This document shows, piece by piece, positions 24,279-31,922 of a stretch of DNA of 51,260 nucleotides. The position numbers and the translations under genes were made by a program. Each line of letters begins with the position of its first letter. The first letter of the stretch is position 1. The notes beneath the pieces were generated by a model. The model was given only the letters and a program-made list of their open reading frames with translations, was not told the origin of the DNA and made no database searches. The DNA comes from Anaeromyxobacter soli (GTDB lineage: Bacteria > Myxococcota > Myxococcia > Myxococcales > Anaeromyxobacteraceae), in assembly GCF_022808855.1 (NCBI RefSeq), contig NZ_JAKZLF010000036.1, positions 1 through 51,260 of the forward strand, in the 5' to 3' direction.

Positions 24279-24487
24279 GCGGCGCGGCCGCGGGCGGGCT
24301 CACGCGCCGCCGCGCTCTTCCCTGCCTCGGCCTCGAGCTCGCGGCGACGGGCGTCCTCCGGGCAGAGCAGCGCCGTCGTCGATTTCCTCGCGCGCCGCCC
24401 TGCGCCGTGTCCTCGCTCAAGATCGACGGGTCCCGGCGGTGTTAGATGGGCGGGCCGAAGCCCGGCCCATCCCCGCCGAGGAGCCGC

Positions 24488-25855
24488 ATGTCCGCACCGA
24501 AGACCGCCAGCCGCGACGCTTTCGCCTCGACCCTCGGCGCCTTCGCCGCCACCGTGGGCTCCGCGATCGGGCTCGGCAACATCTGGAAGTTCCCCTACCT
24601 CACCGGCTCGAACGGCGGCGCCGCCTTCGTGCTCACCTACCTGCTCGCGGTCGCGCTCGTCGGGATCCCGGTGATGGCCGTGGAGCACGTCATCGGCCGG
24701 AGGATGCGGCTCGACGCCGTGCGGGCCTATGGCCGGGTGGTCCCCGGCCAGCGGTTCTGGGCGGCGATCGGCTGGGCGGGCCTCGCCTCGGCCCTGCTCA
24801 TCATGGCGTTCTACACGGACGTCGCGGGCTGGGTGTTCGCCTACGTCTTCAAGTCGGCGGGTGCGTTCGTCTCCGGCAGGCCGCTCACCCCGGAGACCTT
24901 CGGTGCACTCGCGAGCGGGACCTGGGAGCCCATCGCCTGGCAGGCGGTCGTCCTCGTGGTCACGACCGCCATCATCGCCGCCGGCGTCTCGCAGGGCATC
25001 GAGAAGGTCACGAAGACCCTCATGCCCCTCCTCTTCGGCCTCCTCCTCGTCTGCGACCTGCGCGCCCTCACGCTCCCGGGCGCCTTCGCCGGCGTCTCCT
25101 ACCTGTTCAGCCCCGACCCCTCGAAGATCACGGCGAGCGTCCTGCTCTCCGCCCTCGGCCTCGCCTTCTTCAAGCTGTCGCTCGGCATGGGCACCATGAC
25201 GACCTACGGGTCCTACATGCCCGACCAGACCCGCATCGTGCCGAACGCGACCCGCGTGGCCCTCGCCGACACGCTCGTGTCGCTGCTCGCGGGGCTCGCC
25301 ATCTTCCCCGCGGTGTTCGCCTTCGGCGGCACGCCGGCCGGAGGCCCCGGGCTCCTCTTCAACACCATCCCGCTCGTCTTCGCCCGGATGCCGCTCGGCG
25401 GGCTCTTCACGGCGCTCTTCTTCGTCCTCGCGGCGATCGCCACGATCGGCGCGATGGTGAGCCTCATGGAGGTCCCGGTGGCCTTCTTCGTCGAGAAGGG
25501 CCACGTGCGCCGCCCGGCCGCCGCCGCGATCACCGGCGGCACGATGTTCGCGCTCGGCGTCCTCGCGACGCTCTCGCAGGGGCCCGTCCTCGGGGACGTG
25601 AAGCTCTTCGGCAAGACCTTCTTCGATCTGTTCGACTTCCTCTCCTCGAACGTGCTCCTCCCGGTGGGCGGCCTCGCCATCGCGATCGTGGGAGGGTGGC
25701 TCGTCTCGCGGAGCGCCTTCGTGGAGGAGCTGAACAAGGGCCACTCGGCGGCGAGCTGGTACGACCGGACGTTCTACGCGTTCATCCGGTTCGTCGCGCC
25801 GGGGCTCATCCTGCTCATCCTCCTGAGCAGCCTCGGCGTGATCCGGCTCTCGTAG
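24488..25855 (+). CDS. Sodium-dependent neurotransmitter-type (NSS/SNF) symporter
   Basis: 455 residues with 11-12 membrane helices of the LeuT fold. The N-terminal signature SAIGLGNIWKFPYLTGSNGGAAF is diagnostic of the NSS family (unwound helix 1 that binds substrate and Na+). Further signs are MAVEHVIGRR in helix 2 and the region FFKLSLGMGTMTTYGSYM in helix 6. Bacterial relatives (LeuT, TnaT, MhsT) import amino acids with Na+. The exact substrate is unknown. A GGAG-like site is seen upstream of the ATG at 24488. Confidence 0.93.
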   Translation: MSAPKTASRDAFASTLGAFAATVGSAIGLGNIWKFPYLTGSNGGAAFVLTYLLAVALVGIPVMAVEHVIGRRMRLDAVRAYGRVVPGQRFWAAIGWAGLASALLIMAFYTDVAGWVFAYVFKSAGAFVSGRPLTPETFGALASGTWEPIAWQAVVLVVTTAIIAAGVSQGIEKVTKTLMPLLFGLLLVCDLRALTLPGAFAGVSYLFSPDPSKITASVLLSALGLAFFKLSLGMGTMTTYGSYMPDQTRIVPNATRVALADTLVSLLAGLAIFPAVFAFGGTPAGGPGLLFNTIPLVFARMPLGGLFTALFFVLAAIATIGAMVSLMEVPVAFFVEKGHVRRPAAAAITGGTMFALGVLATLSQGPVLGDVKLFGKTFFDLFDFLSSNVLLPVGGLAIAIVGGWLVSRSAFVEELNKGHSAASWYDRTFYAFIRFVAPGLILLILLSSLGVIRLS

Positions 25856-25901
25856 GCGTCCTCGCGCCGGCGAACCCGCGCGAGAGCCCTCGCCGCGCGG
25901 C

Positions 25902-26858
25902 TCAGAGGAGCTGGTACTGGACGCCGGTGACCACCGAGGGGAGCTGGTTCTGCTCCCCGCGGAAGCGCTTCAGGAACGGGAGCTGGCCTCGCACGAACAG
26001 CCAGGCCTCGCCGAGCACCTTCAGGTAGACGCCGGGCGACGCCGACAGCACGGTGCCGCCCGTGTTCACGACGGCCTCCCCGCCGGCCTCGTCCGCCGCG
26101 GCGTGGCGGCCGTCGAGGCCGAGATCGAGCGCGAGCCGCCTCGCCGGAAAGTACTGACCGTGAAAGCTCCAGAGCAGCGCCCGGCCGTAGCGGTAGCCGG
26201 CGCCGTTCTCGGTGCGGAGCCGGCCGGAGAGGCTCCCGAAGGCGAGCCAGCTCCCCTGCTCGAACCGGTAGCTCGCGCCGGCGAAGGGCCCCCAGGCGCC
26301 GGTGCCGGGCTGGCCGTGCTCGTCGATGCGCTCGCCGCCCGAGCGCAGGCGGTTCGGCCCGGTGGGCATCGAGGTCCCCGCGGTGAGCGCCACCTCCTGC
26401 ACCCGCCCGACGCCGAGGTTCACGCTCCGAAAGGCTGCATAGCGCGCCGCGAGCTCCGCGTCGCCGAGGCCCGTCGCGTCGGAGGTGGCCGTGGACGCGC
26501 CGCGGCCCACCGCCTCGATGGCCTTGTGGACGAGCGGGAGCGTGCCGGTCAGCGAGAGGCGGTCCGTCGGCCGGTACACCGCGTTGAGCCGGAAGGACCA
26601 CTGGGTGAGCTCGTCGGTGAGGGCGGGATCTGCCTCGTTGCCGGCGTCGACCCGGAGGTACTCGGAGTCGAGCTGCAACCGGAAAAGGCCGGTGATGGCG
26701 GCCGGATCGCTCGACGTGAGCAGCGGATCTCCGCAGGCGCACACGGAGCAGGCGCGCGCGGGGAGGGCTGCCGCCAGGCCGGCCGCCGCCAGGGCCGCGA
26801 GGCAGAGGCGCGCGGTGAGTGGATGGAGGCGCCCCATTTCGGTCCCTTGGCGATACAT
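25902..26858 (-). CDS. Predicted outer-membrane/transporter-like protein with CxxCxCGD start
   Basis: 318 residues from the ATG at 26858; the ATG at 26837 is an alternative start of 311 residues with a conventional signal sequence. A hydrophobic leader is followed by the cysteine cluster ACSVCACGDP (Cys37, 40, 42). The rest is beta-strand-rich (FRLQLDSEYLRVDAG, WSFRLNAVYRPTDRLSLTGT, LWSFHGQYFPARRLALDLG) and ends YQLL, consistent with an outer-membrane beta barrel. Similar proteins with an N-terminal CxxCxCGDP occur in delta-proteobacteria beside metal or redox genes; the role is unknown. It convergently faces the symporter gene. Confidence 0.6.
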   Translation of the reverse strand: MYRQGTEMGRLHPLTARLCLAALAAAGLAAALPARACSVCACGDPLLTSSDPAAITGLFRLQLDSEYLRVDAGNEADPALTDELTQWSFRLNAVYRPTDRLSLTGTLPLVHKAIEAVGRGASTATSDATGLGDAELAARYAAFRSVNLGVGRVQEVALTAGTSMPTGPNRLRSGGERIDEHGQPGTGAWGPFAGASYRFEQGSWLAFGSLSGRLRTENGAGYRYGRALLWSFHGQYFPARRLALDLGLDGRHAAADEAGGEAVVNTGGTVLSASPGVYLKVLGEAWLFVRGQLPFLKRFRGEQNQLPSVVTGVQYQLL

Positions 26859-27230
26859 CCCCTCCTCCGATCGGCGCGCGTGCCCGGTGTCACCAGCGAG
26901 CCGCAGGCTCGGCGAGCGCAGGACCGGGTGTAATCGGCGCTCGCTCTCGACGCTGGGCCGCAGGGGATCGCGCAGCGGTGAACGAGCCGTCTCACCGGTC
27001 TCCGGGCGCCGCGTGAATAGACGAAGGACGGGCGCGTCTGTTCTCGGAGCCCGAGGCCTTCCGACCTGCGACGATCCGTCTGGCCCCGGATGGCCCTTTC
27101 CGGGATCCAGCGCAGGCGATTGAGGGTGGTTTACTCGCGGTCTCTTTGGCCCCACCTGGGCCGCCCTGGCGGTCGTGCTTGGTTCACCCAGGGAGCGATG
27201 ACGCTCCCGCACTCGGAGAGGACACAGACG
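26859..27230. other. Intergenic region between divergent genes
   Basis: 372 bases between the CxxCxCGD barrel gene (minus) and the Ala/Lys-rich protein gene (plus). I see no RNA gene, no clear promoter consensus and no convincing open frame beyond GC-rich noise. Confidence 0.5.
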
Positions 27231-27770
27231 ATGACGAAGAGGATCGCAGTCACGCTCGCGTTCGCAGCGCTGGTCGGCTTCGCTGCCCCGGCTCGCGCCC
27301 AGGAGACCGGCAAGGCGAAGGCCGACGCCGCCGCGGCGCGCGCCAACGCCGCCGCAGCGCACGCCGACGCCGCTGCCAAGAAGGCCGACACGGCCGCGAA
27401 GAAGGCCGACGCGCAGAGCGAGGCCGCCGCGAACAAGGCCGAGGAGAAGGGCGAGGCCGCCGCGGCGAAGACCGAGAAGGCCGCCGAGACGAGCGCGGTG
27501 GCCGGCGAGAAGGCCGGAGAGGCGAAGGCCAAGGGCCACGAGACGGCCACCACCGCCAAGGCCAAGGCGAAGACCGGCAAGGCCAAGGGCGTCTCCAAGG
27601 CCAAGACCGGCAAGGCGAAGGGCGAGGCGACCGCTGCGGAGGCCAAGGCCAAGGGCGAGGAGAAGGCCAAGGCCGCGCAGGAGCGGATCGAGACGGAGCC
27701 TGCGCCCGCCCCCGCTGCGCCTGCTCCGGCTCCTGCCCCGGCGCCGGCGCCGCCCGCGACGAAGCCGTAG
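27231..27770 (+). CDS. Exported Ala/Lys-rich heptad-repeat protein (LEA- or histone H1-like)
   Basis: 179 residues. A Sec signal peptide (KRIAVTLAFAALVGFAAPARA, cleaved about residue 23) precedes a low-complexity body built from alanine-rich seven-residue units (ADAAAAR, ANAAAAH, ADAAAKK, ADTAAKK, ADAQSEA). It then shifts to Lys/Gly units with a twice-repeated KAKTGKAKG. The end is a Pro-Ala tail. Predicted alpha-helical, probably periplasmic. It could be a coiled-coil or stress (LEA-like) protein. Similarity to H1-type proteins is compositional only. GGAGAGG lies about 9 bases before the ATG. An earlier in-frame ATG at 27198 gives no better signal. Confidence 0.7.
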   Translation: MTKRIAVTLAFAALVGFAAPARAQETGKAKADAAAARANAAAAHADAAAKKADTAAKKADAQSEAAANKAEEKGEAAAAKTEKAAETSAVAGEKAGEAKAKGHETATTAKAKAKTGKAKGVSKAKTGKAKGEATAAEAKAKGEEKAKAAQERIETEPAPAPAAPAPAPAPAPAPPATKP

Positions 27771-27793
27771 CCCGGCCCAGCGCCCGCGGTACC

Positions 27794-27824
27794 CCGACGA
27801 CCCGGCCATCCGCCGGGTCGTCGG
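27794..27824. terminator. Perfect 13-bp hairpin
   Basis: The arms CCGACGACCCGGC (27794-27806) and GCCGGGTCGTCGG (27812-27824) flank the loop CATCC, 23 bases after the stop of the heptad protein gene. No T-tract follows. It is a likely terminator or transcript-stabilising hairpin between convergent genes. Confidence 0.55.
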
Positions 27825-27980
27825 CGTTCGAGGCGGTTCGTGCCCGGAGCCCTCGCGCGCGACGACTCCGCGCGAGGGGCTCGCCGCTCCTGCGCCCCGC
27901 GGGCTCGCCGATTCCCGCCCTCCGGGCGGAGGGCACGGCGCGCGAAGCGTCTTCGGATCGCGCGCCTCGATCGGTGGCGT

Positions 27981-29189
27981 TCAGCGCGCCGCTGCCTCCT
28001 GGCCCGGCTTGATGAGGACCTTGGTGTAGCCGGGCTCGCGCCGATCGAACTTCCGGTACGCGTCCGGCGCCTCGCTGAGCGGGATGCGCCGCGACACGAT
28101 GAAGCTCGGCTTCGCCCGGCCGGCGATGATGAGATCGCGCAGCACGAGGCTGTAGTTCTTCACCGGCGTCTGTCCCATGCCGAGCTGGATCCCCTTCTCC
28201 CACAGCTTGCCCCACGGCAGCGTGTAGGCGCCCTGCTTCGCCGCCTTGTCCTTGCCGCCGGGATCCTCGGGCAGGAACACGCCGATGATGCCGAGCGCGC
28301 CGGTGGGGTTCACGACCTCGACGAGCTGCTCGGTGAGCGACGTCGGGTGCTCCTTGCTCGGATCCTCGAAGTCCTTCGCCTGGTAGCCCACGGCGTCGAT
28401 GCCGCACATCACGCCCGCCATCTTCTCCTCGCCGCGGCGCATCGCCCCGCGCACGAGCGGGTTCGCGAGCCGCATGCTGCGGATCTGCTCGGCGGGCGGC
28501 CCCTTGCGGAAGTCGATGGCGATGGCGCCGATCTTTTGCGCCTTCTCGAGCCGCTCGGGGATCGCGTCCACGACGTACACCTCGGCGGCGCCGCGCAGCA
28601 TGGAGCTGTACGCGGCGAGTAGGCCCACCGGCCCCGCCCCGAAGATCGCGACGGTGGAGCCGGGCTGCACCCGCGCCATCTCCGCCGCGTGGTAGCCGGT
28701 CGGGAAGATGTCCGAGAGGAGCAGGAAGTCGTCCTCGAGCTCGTCGCCCGGCTTGCCCGGCAGCTTGATGCAGTTCGCCTCGCCCCACGGCACGCGCAAG
28801 AGCTCCGCCTGACCGCCCTTGTACGGGCCCATCCCCACGTAGCCGTAGGCGGCCCCGGCCGCCTCGTCGTTCGTCACGAGGCACGCGCTCGTGTAGCCGC
28901 GCGAGCAGTTGAAGCAGGTGCCGCAGGCGATGTTGAAGGGCAGGACCACCCGATCGCCCTTCTGGAGCTGCTGCACGGCGGTCCCCACCTCCTCGATGAC
29001 CCCCATGTTCTCGTGGCCCATCACCACGCCCGGCTCGGCGGCCGTGCGCCCCTCGTACATGTGCAGGTCGCTGCCGCAGATCCCGGCGGTGCTGATCCGC
29101 ACGAGCACGTCCGTCGCGCTCTCGATCCGCGGATCCTCCACCTGCTCGACGGACACCTTCCCCGGTCCCTTCCACACCACCGCGCGCAT
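27981..29189 (-). CDS. Zn-dependent alcohol dehydrogenase, glutathione-independent formaldehyde dehydrogenase type
   Basis: 402 residues, close to the size of Pseudomonas putida-type FdhA. The N-terminal GroES-like part holds catalytic-zinc residues Cys38 and His59 (GICGSDLH, VVMGHENMG). The structural-zinc loop has Cys89, 92, 95 and 103 (ACGTCFNCSRGYTSAC). The NAD-binding loop reads AIFGAGPVGLLAAYSSM. Such enzymes oxidise formaldehyde or related aldehydes with NAD+. ATG 29189 has a GGAGGT site. It is divergent from the nos cluster, but a functional link is not shown. Confidence 0.88.
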   Translation of the reverse strand: MRAVVWKGPGKVSVEQVEDPRIESATDVLVRISTAGICGSDLHMYEGRTAAEPGVVMGHENMGVIEEVGTAVQQLQKGDRVVLPFNIACGTCFNCSRGYTSACLVTNDEAAGAAYGYVGMGPYKGGQAELLRVPWGEANCIKLPGKPGDELEDDFLLLSDIFPTGYHAAEMARVQPGSTVAIFGAGPVGLLAAYSSMLRGAAEVYVVDAIPERLEKAQKIGAIAIDFRKGPPAEQIRSMRLANPLVRGAMRRGEEKMAGVMCGIDAVGYQAKDFEDPSKEHPTSLTEQLVEVVNPTGALGIIGVFLPEDPGGKDKAAKQGAYTLPWGKLWEKGIQLGMGQTPVKNYSLVLRDLIIAGRAKPSFIVSRRIPLSEAPDAYRKFDRREPGYTKVLIKPGQEAAAR

Positions 29190-29463
29190 GTGTGACCTCC
29201 TGGAAGACTCGAACTTCGGCACGTGAGGCGCGGCTGGCATCGGGCCGGGGGCCGTCCGGCCCCACGCCGCGGCGCTCTCGCCCGGCACGGCCCCTCGGCG
29301 GCCGACGCCGGCGTGCCGCTCCGAGAGTGCGCGCTGCGCGGCGTCGTGCCACACCCGAGCCGACGAGCCCAGCCGGAGTGACCGGGCGTCCTGACGTCTA
29401 CGATGGGGAGTGCCCAGCAGGATGAGCCGCCCGGCACGGGGTCGCGCGGAGAATTTCCCACCG

Positions 29464-31416
29464 ATGGGGATCACTGCGCGGATACCCGGGCTGCGCGACT
29501 GGCAGGAGCAGGTGAAGTGCCAGGCGGGCTGCCCCGTCGCCACGGACGCAGGGCGCTACGTCCAGCTCGTCGCCGAGGGACGTTACGAGGAGGGTTACCT
29601 CGTCGCGCGCGCCCCGAATCCGTTCGCCTCCGTGTGCGGCCGCGTCTGCGCCGCGCCGTGCGAGGAGGCCTGCCGGCGCGGGAGCGTGGACGCGCCGATC
29701 ACCATCCGCGCGCTCAAGCGGACCGTCTGCGAGCGTCACGGCGTCGAGTCGATGCACCCCGAGACGCAGAACCGCCTCCGGACCGAGCCGATGCGGGAGG
29801 GGAATCGCTACGCCGGGCACCTGCCGGTCGAGCGCGTCGAGGCCCCGCCGGCCCGGCGGCGGCCGAAGGTCGCGGTGATCGGTGCGGGCGCGGCGGGGCT
29901 GTCCGCAGCGCACGACCTCGCCCTGCTCGACTACGAGGTCACGGTCTACGAGGCGTCGCCCGAGCCGGGCGGGATGATGCGCTACGGGATCCCGGAGTAC
30001 CGGCTCCCGCGCAGCCTGATCCAGGCGGAGATCGACGCGATCCTCTCGCTCGGCGTCACGCTCCGGCTGGAGACGCCGCTCACGCCGGAGCGCGGCCTCG
30101 CGGCGCTCCGCGCCGAGGGGTTCGAGGCCGTCTTCCTCGCGGTCGGCGTGCAGAAGGGGCGCGAGCTCCAGCTGCCGGGCGTGGAGCTCGACGGGGTCGT
30201 GAAGGCCATCGACTACCTCCTCAACGCCAACCAGGGATACCGGCTCGACCTGGGCCGCCGGGTGGTCGTGATCGGCGGCGGGTTCGTGGCGTTCGACGCC
30301 GCCCGCACCGCGCTGCGCGTGAGCCGCGAGGAGGAGCTGAAGGCCCTCTCGGACGAGGCCGGCGGCGAGGCGGACGCGCGCCTCAAGGAGGCGCTCGACT
30401 CCGCGCGCGAGGCGCTGCGCGGCGGCGCGACGGAGGTCACGATCGTCTCCCTCGAGGCGTTCGAGGAGATGCCCGTCCTGCGCACCACGCAGGGCCACGA
30501 GGAGTTCGAGGAGGCGCAGCGCGAAGGCGTCCGCTTCCTGCCGCGGCGCGGCCCCAGGCAATTCCTCGGCGAGGGCGGCAAGCTGCGCGCGGTCGAGCTG
30601 CGCAAGGTCCTGTCGGTGTTCGACGAGGCGGGACGGTTCGCGCCGCGCTACGACGACGCGGACACGACGACCCTCCCGGCCGACGGCTGCATCCTCGCCA
30701 TCGGGCAGCGCGCGGACCTCTCGTTCCTCCACCCGGAGGACGGCGTCGAGCTCACGCCGGGCGGCACGATCCGCGTGGACCCCGGCACGCTCGCCACGTC
30801 CGCGCCGGGGGTGTTCGCCGGCGGCGACGTCGCGTTCGGGCCGCGGAACCTCATCGAGGGCATCGCGAACGGCAAGCGCGCCGCGCGGTCCATCCACCGG
30901 TACCTCGCCGGGGAGCGCGCCCGGCTCGAGACGCGGCTCGACGTCGAGAAGATCCCGACCCGCGACTACCGCATGATCGCCGGGTTCGAGCTGCTCGATC
31001 GGATGCCGCCCCCCACGCTGCCGGTGGACCGGCGCACCGGGATCGCCGAGGTCGAGGTCGGGTTCTCGGAGCTCCAGGCTCGGCAGCAAGGGGCGCGCTG
31101 CCTCGTCTGCCACGTCCAGACCATCTACGACCCGGAGAAGTGCGTCCTCTGCAACCGCTGCGTGGACGTCTGCCCCGAGTACTGCCTCGCGCTCGTGCCG
31201 CTCGACGAGGTGGAGCTGCCCGAGGCGGAGCGCGCCGAGGTGGTGGCGCGCGCCACGGCCGGCGGGCTGCCGCTCTCCGCCATGCTGAAGGACGACACCG
31301 CCTGCATCCGCTGCGGGCTCTGCGCCATCCGCTGCCCGACGGACGCGATGACGATGGAGCGCTTCACCTTCACGGAGCGCTGGACCGCGGCGGCCGCGCC
31401 GGAGGGGACGCCATGA
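29464..31416 (+). CDS. FeS/FAD oxidoreductase with GltD-like core and C-terminal ferredoxin domain
   Basis: 650 residues from the ATG at 29464 (29422 and 29410 are alternative starts). An N-terminal cysteine-rich domain (Cys19, 23, 58, 62, 66, 70) matches the Fe-S domain of GltD/dihydropyrimidine dehydrogenase. The FAD motif AVIGAGAAGLSAAHDL and the NAD(P) motif VVVIGGGFVAFDAAR follow. A 2[4Fe-4S] ferredoxin-like end has CVLCNRCVDVC and CIRCGLCAIRCP. No signal peptide, so cytoplasmic. It probably moves electrons between NAD(P)H and a membrane partner. Its stop overlaps the Rieske start (ATGA), so it is translationally coupled to the cytochrome complex. It is unusual as the first gene of a nos cluster. 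Confidence 0.85.
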   Translation: MGITARIPGLRDWQEQVKCQAGCPVATDAGRYVQLVAEGRYEEGYLVARAPNPFASVCGRVCAAPCEEACRRGSVDAPITIRALKRTVCERHGVESMHPETQNRLRTEPMREGNRYAGHLPVERVEAPPARRRPKVAVIGAGAAGLSAAHDLALLDYEVTVYEASPEPGGMMRYGIPEYRLPRSLIQAEIDAILSLGVTLRLETPLTPERGLAALRAEGFEAVFLAVGVQKGRELQLPGVELDGVVKAIDYLLNANQGYRLDLGRRVVVIGGGFVAFDAARTALRVSREEELKALSDEAGGEADARLKEALDSAREALRGGATEVTIVSLEAFEEMPVLRTTQGHEEFEEAQREGVRFLPRRGPRQFLGEGGKLRAVELRKVLSVFDEAGRFAPRYDDADTTTLPADGCILAIGQRADLSFLHPEDGVELTPGGTIRVDPGTLATSAPGVFAGGDVAFGPRNLIEGIANGKRAARSIHRYLAGERARLETRLDVEKIPTRDYRMIAGFELLDRMPPPTLPVDRRTGIAEVEVGFSELQARQQGARCLVCHVQTIYDPEKCVLCNRCVDVCPEYCLALVPLDEVELPEAERAEVVARATAGGLPLSAMLKDDTACIRCGLCAIRCPTDAMTMERFTFTERWTAAAAPEGTP

Positions 31417-31913
31417 CCTCGGATCGCAGGGAGTTCCTGAAGAAGCTCGGGATCGGCGTGGGGCTCGCCTCCGTCGCCGGTCAGGGGCTCGCGTCGCTCC
31501 GCTCGCTCGTCCCGAACGTCTCCTACGACGCGCCCACGGTCGTGAAGCTCGGGATCCCCGCCGAGTTCCCGGAGGGGATGAAGTTCCTGCCGGAGCAGCG
31601 GCTGTTCGTGTTCCGCGAGGGCAATGTCTTCCACGCGATCTCGGCCGTGTGCACCCACCTCGGCTGCACCGTCCGCGCGGAGGCGCTCTCCTCCCCGGTG
31701 GTGAAGAAGGTCGGCGGCACCGAGCTCCGCCTCACGCACCGGTTCCTCTGCCCGTGCCACGGCTCGCAGTACACGGGCGACGGCCAGAACGTCGCCGGAC
31801 CGGCGCCGCGGCCGCTCGAGTGGTGGGCGCTCTCGATCGCGCCCGACGACGGGCAGCTCGTCGTGGACCTCGCGAAGCCGGTGGAGCGCAGCTTCCGCCT
31901 CACGACCGCCTGA
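31413..31913 (+). CDS. Rieske [2Fe-2S] protein
   Basis: 166 residues. A twin-arginine signal-anchor (DRREFLKKLGIGVGLAS) sends the folded protein to the outer face of the membrane. Box I is CTHLGC (Cys80, His82, Cys85) and box II CPCHGS (Cys113, Cys115, His116). Cys80/His82 and Cys113/His116 bind the cluster, and Cys85-Cys115 is the expected disulfide. A GPAPRPLEWW loop follows. It should pair with the cytochrome b encoded 9 bases downstream as a bc-type quinol-oxidising unit. The ATG overlaps the flavoprotein stop. Confidence 0.95.
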   Translation: MTSDRREFLKKLGIGVGLASVAGQGLASLRSLVPNVSYDAPTVVKLGIPAEFPEGMKFLPEQRLFVFREGNVFHAISAVCTHLGCTVRAEALSSPVVKKVGGTELRLTHRFLCPCHGSQYTGDGQNVAGPAPRPLEWWALSIAPDDGQLVVDLAKPVERSFRLTTA

Positions 31914-31922
31914 GGAGGCGCC

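Noticed and set aside
25902-27809. Glycine/leucine/arginine-rich N-terminal extension to the CxxCxCGD barrel protein
   Set aside because: The extension is antisense to the heptad protein gene and lacks a signal; the ATG at 26858 or 26837 gives a signal peptide.
29190-29463. FNR, NorR, NsrR or sigma54 site upstream of the nos cluster
   Set aside because: I looked for TTGAT-N4-ATCAA, related palindromes and TGGC-N8-TTGC and found no acceptable match.
31080-31140. CLVCH in the flavoprotein as a heme c site
   Set aside because: The protein has no export signal and this cysteine pair sits in the ferredoxin-type cluster region; heme attachment is not expected in the cytoplasm.
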